Assembly (NCBI GenBank): GCA_002424635.1
Contig: DIKT01000020.1
Span: 1 to 12,450 of the forward strand
Length of the DNA stretch: 12,450 nt
Reading direction: 5' to 3'
DNA from: Desulfobulbaceae bacterium UBA5611
GTDB lineage: Bacteria > Desulfobacterota > Desulfobulbia > Desulfobulbales > Desulfocapsaceae
In this document: in pieces, positions 5,243 to 12,450 of the stretch
How the letters are laid out: every line of letters begins with the position of its first letter
Position numbering within the stretch: the first letter of the stretch is position 1
Position numbers and translations under genes: made by a program
Notes under the pieces: generated by a model
Databases searched by the model: none
The model's input: only the letters and a program-made list of their open reading frames with translations
Told to the model about the DNA's origin: nothing

Positions 5243-7654
5243 ATGAGTAATTTAGACGGACTTTCATTAACTGAAGTGGCAGAGCACCGTGCTCGTTATG
5301 GCCCCAACGCCTTGCCTGTACCGCGATATCGCCTCCCACGGCTGATTTTCCGGCAGTTTCGGGGCGTCTTCAACATGCTGCTGCTGGGCGCGGCCGGTGT
5401 GACCTTTGTGCTTGGTGCGCCGATTGACGGCTCGTTTATCCTGCTGTTTGTCTTCCTTGGGGCCTCGCTCAATGTGTTTCAGGAGTACAAGTCAAACGCC
5501 GCGGTGGATAAACTTAAGTCATACTTGGTGCGCATGGTCACCGTTCGACGTGATGGCCGGGATCAGGAAGTGCCCAACGATGAGATTGTCCCTGGCGATA
5601 TTCTGAAGCTCGAATCCGGCGACATTGTCCCGGCGGATGCGATCATACAACAGGCGCGCAATCTGCTGGTTGATGAGACAACATTTACCGGTGAGAGTAT
5701 TCCGGTAGTTAAGCAGGCTGCCACAGACGTGAAGCAAGAAGTAGCTGACGAACATCGTCTTCTACAGGGAGTGGTCATCATACACGGCAATGCGCTGGCG
5801 GAAGTTACCGCAACTGGCACAAAGACGCGTTTAGCCGCAATTGCTGTAACTGCCTCATCAGTGCAGGCGGAGAGTGAGCTTATTACGGGCGTTGATCGCA
5901 TCAGCACCTTCATCCTGCGGGCGACGCTCATCACGCTTCTCTTCGTTGTTCTAGCAAACATTTTGATTAAAGGGGTGGGCACGGATATTCCCCAACTCCT
6001 TATATTTGCGATTGCGCTTGCGGTGTCGGTGATACCCGAAGCGCTGCCGCTAGTCCTGACGTTTACCCTCTCGCGCGGCGCGCTCCATTTTGCTGAGAAG
6101 CATGTTATCGTCAAGCGTCTTTCCTCGGTATTTGATCTCGGATCAGTGAACTTGCTCTGCACTGACAAGACCGGCACGATCACCGAAAACCGCCTGGTTT
6201 ACCAAAACAATTACCTTGAACCAGAGTCACGATTCCACCCGCTCGTGTTGGCGCGCCTGGCGGCACATTCCTTGGCGGAGCGCAACCCGGAACCGTTTGA
6301 CCGTGCGACCGACGAAGCACTTTCACTCGACCAGCAGGCTGAGGTGGCTCCTTTTGAACTTCTGGAAGAAGAGGCATTCGACCCGGCTCTGCGCAGCAAC
6401 GGGGCTGTGGTGCGCCGTGAAGATGGCCTGCGGCTACACATCCGCCGGGGCAGTCCGGAGTACTTTTCTGAGCAGGGACTGATAAAGGAGCAAGAGCAAG
6501 TCGGAGCCTGGATTGCGGATGAGGAAAGACAGGGGCGGCGGGTGCTAGGTGTCAGTTACGATGACGGCAGCGGTGCCCGGTTTGGCGGTTTAGTATCTTT
6601 TGTTGATACGCTTAAAGCCTCTACTGTCGCAACTATCGCGGCGGCCAGGAGTCTGAATGTGGAGATTACCATCATCACCGGCGATGCCGTGAGAGTAGCT
6701 GAAGCCGTTGGGCGAGAGGCCGGGCTCGTGACAAACAACGATGAAGTCATGGAGGCGGCGGTGTTCTTAGCCCTGCCCATCCATGAGCAACATAAACGCG
6801 TCGGCAAGGTTCGCGTGTTTGCTCGCACGACGCCTGAGAAAAAGTTAGAACTGATCGAACTCCTCAAAGAGCAGTATACTGTCGGCTTTTTGGGGGAGGG
6901 GATCAACGATGCACTGGCGCTGAAGGCCGCTCATGTCTCAATGACGGTGCAATCGGCGGCGGATGTGGCACGCGAAACTGCCGACATCGTTCTTCTGGAA
7001 AATGACTTGCGAGTGATCATTGATTGCATCCGCATAGGGCGTGAGACACACGCCAACACGCTGAAATACATCCGCGCCACGCTTGTCTCCAACTTTGGTA
7101 ATTTCTATGCCGTGGCTATCGGGTCACTCCTCATCAGCTTTTTACCAATGCTGCCAAAGCAGTTGCTACTGCTCAATCTCCTCTCAGATTTCCCGATGAT
7201 GGCAATCGCTTTTGACCGCATCTCCGAGCAGGAAGTAACTCGACCGCAGCGCTATGACTTCCGTTCGCTCTACATTCTCTTTATTACATTGGGGCTCGTC
7301 AGTACCGTCTTTGATTTTGTCTATTTTGGGCTCTTCTATCGCATCTCGCCGGGGGTTCTGCAAACCAACTGGTTCATCGCAAGTGTGATCACCGAGCTCC
7401 TGCTTCTGGTATCTATTCGGTCGATGTTGCCGATCGAAAAAGCCGGCTGGCCAGCGCCAATCGTTGTTATCATCTCGGCGGTGGCTATTGTAATTACGCT
7501 TGCGTTGCCCCTAATCCCCTGGACCGCCGCCTTTTTTGAGTTTACGAGACCCTCATTGGCCCACCTTGGTCTCATTGTGTCGATCGCGGTGCTCTACCTC
7601 GTTATTACCGAACTTGTAAAGCGGCCGCTTGCCCGTTTCTTAAGCAAGCGCTAG
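5243..7654 (+). CDS. P-type cation-transporting ATPase, P3B/MgtA-like
   Basis: An 803-residue ion pump. The ATG at 5243 has AAGGA 7 nt upstream; the ATG at 5237 touches the SD, so it is less likely. Domains in order: N-terminal LTEVAEHRARYGPN motif; two helices (about 40-80); actuator domain with TGES (149-152); helices 3-4 with PEALP (265-269); phosphorylation site D308 in CTDKTGT; a short nucleotide-binding domain with FDPALR and RRGSPE; TGD (479-481); hinge GEGIND (551-556); then about six C-terminal helices including LLLLNLLSDFPMMAIAFDRI, close to MgtA-type pumps. Mg2+ or another divalent cation is likely, H+ possible. Odd points: GEGINDALAL replaces the usual GDGINDAPAL, and the protein is about 100 residues shorter than MgtA. 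Base composition is GC-richer than the sensor genes downstream. It has its own promoter. Confidence 0.9.
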   Translation: MSNLDGLSLTEVAEHRARYGPNALPVPRYRLPRLIFRQFRGVFNMLLLGAAGVTFVLGAPIDGSFILLFVFLGASLNVFQEYKSNAAVDKLKSYLVRMVTVRRDGRDQEVPNDEIVPGDILKLESGDIVPADAIIQQARNLLVDETTFTGESIPVVKQAATDVKQEVADEHRLLQGVVIIHGNALAEVTATGTKTRLAAIAVTASSVQAESELITGVDRISTFILRATLITLLFVVLANILIKGVGTDIPQLLIFAIALAVSVIPEALPLVLTFTLSRGALHFAEKHVIVKRLSSVFDLGSVNLLCTDKTGTITENRLVYQNNYLEPESRFHPLVLARLAAHSLAERNPEPFDRATDEALSLDQQAEVAPFELLEEEAFDPALRSNGAVVRREDGLRLHIRRGSPEYFSEQGLIKEQEQVGAWIADEERQGRRVLGVSYDDGSGARFGGLVSFVDTLKASTVATIAAARSLNVEITIITGDAVRVAEAVGREAGLVTNNDEVMEAAVFLALPIHEQHKRVGKVRVFARTTPEKKLELIELLKEQYTVGFLGEGINDALALKAAHVSMTVQSAADVARETADIVLLENDLRVIIDCIRIGRETHANTLKYIRATLVSNFGNFYAVAIGSLLISFLPMLPKQLLLLNLLSDFPMMAIAFDRISEQEVTRPQRYDFRSLYILFITLGLVSTVFDFVYFGLFYRISPGVLQTNWFIASVITELLLLVSIRSMLPIEKAGWPAPIVVIISAVAIVITLALPLIPWTAAFFEFTRPSLAHLGLIVSIAVLYLVITELVKRPLARFLSKR

Positions 7655-7919
7655 CAAACTGGTGTCGGTCAATGGCAACGAAAAGATAGCGTCGTCTGGT
7701 TTCGTCAGGCATTTGTGGCAAGTGGTCAATCATTACGCTGGTAATAAGGCAACTACAGTGTTCGGGCGGACAGTCTGCCGCAGTGAATACGAAAAGCAGT
7801 GCCCTATGTTGACTTGGTCCGACCCCGGTGTACTCTCTAACGTTCGAGGTAGCGGAAAGGCGCCGGCCTGCCGGCAGCTTGTACCCTTGACCAAAGAGTT
7901 AGGGCGCATCAGTTGAAGA
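7655..7919. other. Convergent intergenic gap with a possible degraded IS1-type fragment
   Basis: 265 nt between two converging genes. A GTG-initiated frame (7662-7916) lacks a ribosome-binding site. Its middle, RHLWQVVNHYAGNKATTVFG (about 7710-7770), resembles the WxxxxHxTGxxxxYVFG block of IS1-family transposases, but nothing else in the frame does. GCCGGC-CT-GCCGGC near 7862-7877 is a short GC palindrome; without a U tract it is a poor terminator candidate. Confidence 0.25.
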
Positions 7920-8438
7920 TTAATTGGGAGGAGGTTGATTGAGTTTTCGGTCTTCCCGCTTTGCGTCCGCCATTGCCTCTGGCTCAAGTTCTTCAGCAGA
8001 ACGGTTGAAGTGAATGAATAGGCCCCAGGCGGCAAGAAGTATTCCTACCGCGACCACGATACTCGCCGCATACGGAAGTTGTGCCGGATCTTCATGTATG
8101 GCCCTGAACGTCGCAACGAGCCCCTCAATGGCCAGCGCGACCACGATGACCACGAAGAATCTTGACAGGAATCGTCGTACGCGAGTGGGCGCGCTGATGT
8201 CAGCCCCGCGAATAACCTCTTCCTTGACAATAGTTTCGGCAATCTGCAACGCGACGACAGCAGCAGCTAACAGCCCTACGGCTTCGATAATCACTTGCGC
8301 TGCGGCTCGGTCCAAACCGCCGACGAAGGCCACCCAGCCCATGTGGGTGGCAATTGTGATAAGCATGAGTGCGGCGCAGGCAAAAAGAAATGCCATCAAC
8401 CCATGGATAATTCCAAATACGCGCATGAAAAGTTTCAT
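7920..8438 (-). CDS. Four-helix membrane protein of unknown function
   Basis: A 172-residue protein. ATG 8438 is preferred, with AGGA 7 nt upstream; a GTG two codons earlier (8444) is closer to the SD. Four hydrophobic helices are visible at about 8-29, 47-69, 92-112 and 122-143, with short loops. The loop between helices 2 and 3 carries EEVIRGADISAPTRVRRFLSR, acidic then basic. The C-terminal tail (145-172) is highly charged and Pro-rich, probably cytoplasmic. I recognise no named family; it resembles conserved hypothetical inner-membrane proteins. It converges with the ATPase gene, and both are GC-richer than the flanking sensor genes, which may mean they arrived together. Function unknown. 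Confidence 0.7.
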   Translation of the reverse strand: MKLFMRVFGIIHGLMAFLFACAALMLITIATHMGWVAFVGGLDRAAAQVIIEAVGLLAAAVVALQIAETIVKEEVIRGADISAPTRVRRFLSRFFVVIVVALAIEGLVATFRAIHEDPAQLPYAASIVVAVGILLAAWGLFIHFNRSAEELEPEAMADAKREDRKLNQPPPN

Positions 8439-8497
8439 TCTCACATCCTGTCACAGAAAACTGTGAGGCCCAATGAATGCGCCCCAACGCCTAGTAT

Positions 8498-8556
8498 AAC
8501 CAGACCGCGCCAATGAACTTGCCGCGTAGCGCCGCCAACGTTCTCGCGGTCTGGTT
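8498..8556. repeat. 12-bp inverted repeat, possible operator
   Basis: AACCAGACCGCG (8498-8509) and CGCGGTCTGGTT (8545-8556) are perfect inverted copies 35 nt apart. With a 1-nt bulge the similarity extends outward to TAT. On the minus strand the copy at 8498-8509 directly abuts and overlaps a TATACT (8493-8498) that could be the -10 box of the membrane-protein gene; its -35 is weak. A paired operator bound by a looping or dimeric regulator, or a hairpin, would both fit. Confidence 0.5.
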
Positions 8557-8897
8557 AATACTTTTGTTATTATCAAGTTATTGTCTAGTTTCTGTATATC
8601 ACTCCCACTCAGTGTTGTACAGAAAGACGGCATTATTCCAGGGAACTTGATCTGGGCCTTCCATGGTCAAGATCTTTCCAAAATCTATTGATTCTTATTC
8701 AGACTCACAAAATTAAGATTGCCAGAGAACCTTAACCAATTTGACATTGAGCTTAAATTTAGATTACTACTACTGTGCGGTTACGTATATCAGGAATAAT
8801 CTTTATTTCAGTGTCCCTGCCGATAATTAAACTTGCCACTGGTTTCCTCTTAAAATTTTTTCCGAATTACTCCACCTTGTGGTATGATTTTATCAGA

Positions 8898-8928
8898 TTG
8901 TACAACAAACAAGAACTATTGCTAAAAT
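8898..8928 (+). promoter_or_regulatory. Weak promoter candidate for the binding-protein/kinase unit
   Basis: TTGTAC (8898-8903) and TAAAAT (8923-8928), spaced 19 nt, lie 36 nt before the ATG at 8964. The hexamers and spacing are imperfect, so this is only the best candidate seen. Confidence 0.3.
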
Positions 8929-8963
8929 AGTACTGTTTAGAAACTGTCAGAGGGGGGTGAAAA

Positions 8964-9701
8964 ATGTATCAGATGATGAAAGCCTTTTTTTTCTTGCTAT
9001 GTTTCTGTGGACCTGTTTTTGCTCAATCGCAGCCATTGGTGCTCAACACATCCTATTCTGCCCCCATCACCTCTCCAGATAAAACAGGTTTTTTAGATCT
9101 TCTTTACGCTGAACTATTTGGCCGCCTTGGAATTGACTTTGAAATACAGGCACTGCCAGCTGAACGTTGTCTGCAGAATGCAAATGCGGGTATAGATGGG
9201 GGCGATGTCTGTCGAATTGCTGACTTAGTAAATGTCTATACAAACCTTGTTCGCAGCACCGAGCCTGTTATGCAATATAACCACACTGTTTTCAGCAAAA
9301 CTAAAAAATTTGAAGTTAAGGGACCAGAAAGTCTCCTCCCATTCAATGTGGGTATAGTTACAGGATGGAAAATTGTGGAACGTAATACCAAAGATGCCTC
9401 TTCACGTTTCACGGTTGACAGTGCTGATCAACTTTTCCGTATGCTTGATGAAGACCGTATAGATATAGCTGTTATCGAGCAGATGATTGGTCTTGAGACA
9501 ATTAGCAGACTAGGAATCAAAGGAGTGCGTGTTCTTTCGCCCCCTCTGCTATCTGGAGACTGGTATCTCTATTTACACAAAAAACATGCCGATTTGATTC
9601 CCAAAGTTGATAACGAAATTCGAAAAATGAAAAAAGACGGGTCTTATGATCGGATATGGAATCAGGTCCGTCAGCGATATTCCAAGTCGGTCCTTCAATG
9701 A
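8964..9701 (+). CDS. Periplasmic solute-binding protein, family 3 type
   Basis: A 245-residue protein; ATG 8964 lies 6 nt after a GAGGGGGG ribosome-binding site. The signal peptide covers residues 1-20 (KAFFFLLCFCGPVFA, then QSQ). The mature part has two-lobe binding-protein features: LVLNTSYSAPITSPDKTGFL at the start, DLLYAELFGRLGIDFEIQAL, then PAERCLQNANAGIDGGDVCR (the usual Pro-x-x-Arg...Gly-x-x-Asp-Gly ligand loop). NVGIVTGWKIVE, the hinge block LFRMLDEDRIDIAVIEQ, and a closing KMKKDGSYDRIWNQ helix follow. Two Cys (69, 83) could form a disulphide. No ABC permease or ATPase gene is next to it. Instead a sensor kinase starts 11 nt downstream, so it most likely acts as the ligand receptor for that kinase. 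The ligand, perhaps an amino acid or organic acid, cannot be told. Confidence 0.85.
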   Translation: MYQMMKAFFFLLCFCGPVFAQSQPLVLNTSYSAPITSPDKTGFLDLLYAELFGRLGIDFEIQALPAERCLQNANAGIDGGDVCRIADLVNVYTNLVRSTEPVMQYNHTVFSKTKKFEVKGPESLLPFNVGIVTGWKIVERNTKDASSRFTVDSADQLFRMLDEDRIDIAVIEQMIGLETISRLGIKGVRVLSPPLLSGDWYLYLHKKHADLIPKVDNEIRKMKKDGSYDRIWNQVRQRYSKSVLQ

Positions 9702-9712
9702 GCTGATTCATA

Positions 9713-12328
9713 ATGAATAAACACTCTCTTTCGCAGTTTTTTTCCTCTTGTTGGCAGAGTATTGGGCGCCGCTTTTTTCTGTATATCCTGTTGTTCAGCT
9801 CTGCCGTCACCATTTTGAGTACCGCTGTTCAGCTCTACTACGAGTATAAGCGTGACCTGAAAAACATTGATGCCAACCTAATACAAATTGAGCGAAGCTA
9901 CCTCCAAACTATCAGTGAAGGACTCTGGTCATTTAATGAGAGGATTCTCGCTGTCCAATTGCAGGGTATTCTTGATCTGCCAGATATGCGTTATGTTGAA
10001 ATTCGTCAGGAAAAGTCATTGATGATGAGTGCTGGTGATCCTGTAAACATAAAGCAAAAGGTTATCCTGCGAGATTATCCCCTCTTATATCAGCACCGTG
10101 GCAAGGAGATGAAGCTTGCTGTGTTACATGTTGTTGTTGGCCTTGACGGTGTTTATCACCGGTTGGTTGACCGAGTGATGATCATCCTCGTCACTCAGGG
10201 TTTCAAAACATTTTTTGTCTCCAGTTTTGTTTTCATCCTCTTCCAGTTCGTGGTTGGCAGACATTTGAAGATAATGGCCAATTATGCCCGGAAATTTGAT
10301 TTAAACCAACCCCAAAGACCTCTTGAGTTAGCTCGTTTGACCAAATATGCAGATACCGATGAAATAGGTACACTGGTTAATGCCATTAACGAAATGAGGC
10401 AGAATCTTCTGCAAAATATTGAAGAAAGGAAGAAGACAGATCAGGCCTTGCAAGAGAGCGAGCAACGTTATCGGAGCCTGTTTAGTAACAAGCATACCGT
10501 GATGCTCGTCATCAACCCGGATGATGGTGCCATCAAGGATGCCAATCCTGCGGCAGAAGCCTATTACGGATGGTCAATTAACGATCTGAAGCGCAAGAAT
10601 ATATCTGACATCAACACGCTCACCCCGGCTCAAGTCAAGGCGGAAATAGAGTTGGCTCGTTTGGAAAAACGCACACACTTTGTATTCAGGCATCGCCGTG
10701 CGCAAGGAGAGCCTCGTGACGTGGAGGTTTACAGCGGCCCGATTCAACAGGGAGAACAGACATTACTGTATTCCATCGTGATTGATATCACCCAGCGTAA
10801 ACAGGCAGAGGAACAACTCGTAAGAGCCAAAGAAGAATGGGAGCATACCTTTGATGCCATATCAGACATCATCACCATTCAAGATAAGGATATGCACATT
10901 GTCCGTGCCAATAAAGCGGCCCATGATTTTTTCCAGACAGAGCCTGAAGAACTGAATGGCAAACACTGCTATGAGGTCCTTACCGGCGTATCTGCCCCAT
11001 GCTCTGGTTGTCCTTTGGTGGAGACACTCCAAGATAGAGAAGGCCATTCAGCTATCATTACCCATAAAAATCTGGGAAAAACATTTCAAGTATCCTCTGC
11101 CATAATCCCTGCTGAGAATGGGGATATTCTGTATATAGTCCATGTTGCCAAGGATATCACCGAGCAGAAGAAAATGGAGGAGGAACTTTTTCAGGCTCAA
11201 AAAATGGAGGCCATGGGTACTCTGGCTGGCGGCATTGCCCATGATTTTAATAACATCCTGGCAGCTATCCTTGGTTTTTCAGAGTTTGTCAAACGCGATC
11301 TGCCAAGGGACAGCAAGGCAAGGCAGGATATTGAGCAAGTCATCAGCTCAGGACAGCGAGCAGCAGAACTCGTCAAACAGATTCTCACCTTCAGCCGCAA
11401 GGCAGATCAGAAAAGACACCCTTTCCAGCCCCATTTGATTATCAAAGAGGCATTAAAGATGTTGCGGTCAACACTGCCTACCACAATTGCCATCGAGGAG
11501 CATATTGATCCAAAATGTGGTTCCATTCTGGCAAATCCGACGAATATTCACCAGATCGTGATGAACCTCTGCACCAATGCCTATCATGCCATGGAAAATG
11601 AAAAGGGCACTTTAACAGTTTCCTTATCGCGCACAGAACTACGAAAAGAAGATATTGCTGAAAGTGATGTCTCCCCAGGGCCCTTTATTGAGCTGTCCAT
11701 CCAGGACACAGGTCAGGGCATGGATACTAAAACGATGGCACGAATCTTTGAACCCTATTTTACGACCAAAGATACTGGCAAGGGCACTGGCCTAGGACTG
11801 GCGGTTATACACGGAATTGTCAAGACCCTTCACGGCTTTATCCAGGTAGAGAGTGAACTTGGCAAAGGCTCCACCTTCCAAGTCTACATTCCCGCATTGG
11901 AAGAGGTTGCAGCCACTTCTGTAGAGATCGAGCAAAAAAGTATTCCCATGGGCACAGAGCGGATTCTGGTTGTTGATGACGAAAGTAGTATTGTCAACCT
12001 CCACAAAAGAGTGTTGGAACTTCTTGGCTATACAGCAACAGCAACAACAAGCAGCAAAGAGGCACTGGAAAAAATCCGGCTCAATCCGGATCAATTTGAT
12101 CTGCTAATCACAGATCAGACCATGCCTGAGTTGTCTGGTGTTGAATTGGCAGAGGAAGTTTTGAAAATAAAGCCGAACATGCCGATTATCCTCTGCACAG
12201 GCTACAGCTCCGTCATCACAGAAGAAGGAGCCCTGGCAATTGGTATAAAAAAGTATGCTCGTAAGCCACTTGATAGGCCAACATTGGCCAAAATTGTCAG
12301 ACAGGTTCTTGATGACAATGAGGTCTAA
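9713..12328 (+). CDS. Hybrid sensor histidine kinase (HAMP-PAS-PAS-HisKA-HATPase-REC)
   Basis: An 871-residue inner-membrane kinase. Helix 1 is about 21-42; a periplasmic domain 43-153 contains SEGLWSFNERILAVQLQGIL; helix 2 is about 155-182. A HAMP-like linker runs to 235, PAS1 spans about 251-363 and PAS2 about 375-486, the latter with HC-x10-CSGC (418-433). HisKA carries His510 in GGIAHDFNN. The ATPase domain has the N box (N618, N622), DTGQGMD (665-671) and GKGTGLGLA (689-697). A receiver at 748-868 has acidic DD (755-756), phosphoacceptor Asp801, Thr829 and Lys851. All catalytic residues are intact. The start has only a weak SD, and the gene begins 11 nt after the binding-protein stop, so translational coupling is likely. 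No DNA-binding or HPt domain is present; the output partner is elsewhere. Confidence 0.93.
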   Translation: MNKHSLSQFFSSCWQSIGRRFFLYILLFSSAVTILSTAVQLYYEYKRDLKNIDANLIQIERSYLQTISEGLWSFNERILAVQLQGILDLPDMRYVEIRQEKSLMMSAGDPVNIKQKVILRDYPLLYQHRGKEMKLAVLHVVVGLDGVYHRLVDRVMIILVTQGFKTFFVSSFVFILFQFVVGRHLKIMANYARKFDLNQPQRPLELARLTKYADTDEIGTLVNAINEMRQNLLQNIEERKKTDQALQESEQRYRSLFSNKHTVMLVINPDDGAIKDANPAAEAYYGWSINDLKRKNISDINTLTPAQVKAEIELARLEKRTHFVFRHRRAQGEPRDVEVYSGPIQQGEQTLLYSIVIDITQRKQAEEQLVRAKEEWEHTFDAISDIITIQDKDMHIVRANKAAHDFFQTEPEELNGKHCYEVLTGVSAPCSGCPLVETLQDREGHSAIITHKNLGKTFQVSSAIIPAENGDILYIVHVAKDITEQKKMEEELFQAQKMEAMGTLAGGIAHDFNNILAAILGFSEFVKRDLPRDSKARQDIEQVISSGQRAAELVKQILTFSRKADQKRHPFQPHLIIKEALKMLRSTLPTTIAIEEHIDPKCGSILANPTNIHQIVMNLCTNAYHAMENEKGTLTVSLSRTELRKEDIAESDVSPGPFIELSIQDTGQGMDTKTMARIFEPYFTTKDTGKGTGLGLAVIHGIVKTLHGFIQVESELGKGSTFQVYIPALEEVAATSVEIEQKSIPMGTERILVVDDESSIVNLHKRVLELLGYTATATTSSKEALEKIRLNPDQFDLLITDQTMPELSGVELAEEVLKIKPNMPIILCTGYSSVITEEGALAIGIKKYARKPLDRPTLAKIVRQVLDDNEV

Positions 12329-12450
12329 CAGGAAGACAATTTGTGCGTTAATTAAGTTGAGATTGCCGCATCGAAGGTCTGAATTTCTTAACACTCCCTC
12401 GACGAAAGGTGCCTACTGTGAATGTCAGATTAAGTGTGGCGGCTTGCATC
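12329..12450. other. Sequence after the kinase gene, no feature seen
   Basis: 122 nt with no coding signal and no clear hairpin followed by a T run. The transcription end of the binding-protein/kinase unit is therefore not located. Confidence 0.4.

Larger units (their letters stand above)
8439..8963. other. Divergent intergenic region, 525 nt
   Basis: Separates the minus-strand membrane protein from the plus-strand binding-protein gene, so it should carry both promoters. TCACAG-AAAA-CTGTGA (8451-8466) is a perfect 6-bp stem in the minus-strand leader. From 8560 to 8900 the sequence is AT-rich with no coding signal. TTGACA at 8741-8746 has only TTACTA at the matching -10 place. Confidence 0.4.

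Noticed and set aside
5563..6183. Long antisense frame of about 206 residues inside the P-type ATPase gene
   Set aside because: It is Ser/Arg/Thr-rich with no domain likeness and lies wholly opposite a well-conserved catalytic gene; a codon-bias shadow.
7662..7916. 84-residue GTG-started frame right after the ATPase gene
   Set aside because: No ribosome-binding site and no coherent family along its length; only a short transposase-like segment is kept as a weak finding.
8014..8466. 150-residue plus-strand frame opposite the four-helix membrane protein
   Set aside because: Ala/Thr/Ser-rich mirror of the minus-strand gene; no ribosome-binding site and no recognisable motif, while the minus strand shows clear helices.
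1..12450. CRISPR array, tRNA, rRNA or intact insertion sequence
   Set aside because: Scanned by eye for regularly spaced repeats, tRNA-like cloverleaf ends and paired terminal repeats with a transposase; none found.

Overview
The window looks like chromosomal DNA of a Gram-negative proteobacterium, probably a Desulfobacterota (former Deltaproteobacteria) lineage. This rests on a TolC-type outer-membrane factor, signal-peptide proteins, a PAS-rich hybrid histidine kinase with a Cys-rich PAS motif that I associate with that group, and a sigma-54-type promoter. The taxonomic call is inference, not proof.

Left part (1-4100), all on the minus strand. At the edge is the 5' end of a TolC/CusC-like efflux gene (1-317). 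Then comes a run of small proteins that are typically stress- or envelope-associated: a DUF883/ElaB-like membrane anchor (768-1064), a DUF3309 micro-protein (1327-1491), an lmo0937-type micro-protein (1531-1680), an eRF1/Pelota-like 'translational machinery' protein (1782-2186), a cytoplasmic PRC-barrel protein (2356-2796), an unnamed 34-residue membrane peptide (3091-3195), an exported PRC-barrel paralogue (3274-3777) and a CsbD-like protein (3898-4098). Two of these genes are too short for routine gene calling. A very long hairpin (2256-2306) splits the run. A GGCAC-N5-TTGC sigma-54 promoter (4268-4281) stands upstream of the csbD-like gene.

Middle (4100-5110): a small gene graveyard on the minus strand. 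A frameshifted, 5'-truncated alpha/beta-hydrolase lies next to a scrap of tyrosine recombinase, with a possible exosortase-like tail beyond. The hydrolase frameshift falls exactly at the end of a perfect 13-bp inverted repeat.

Right part. A consensus sigma-70 promoter (5111-5140) drives a P3B/MgtA-like P-type ATPase (5243-7654, plus strand) through a short leader region. The ATPase is convergent with a four-helix membrane protein of unknown function (7920-8438, minus), whose promoter region carries a 12-bp inverted repeat. Finally a periplasmic solute-binding protein (8964-9701) and a hybrid histidine kinase (9713-12328) lie 11 nt apart on the plus strand. They probably form one sensing unit: exported receptor, then membrane kinase with two PAS domains, then an attached receiver. 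No dedicated output regulator is visible.

Taken together this is an accessory stress/sensing neighbourhood: small envelope proteins, cation transport, metal-type efflux and an orphan sensor. No tRNA, rRNA, CRISPR array or intact mobile element was seen.
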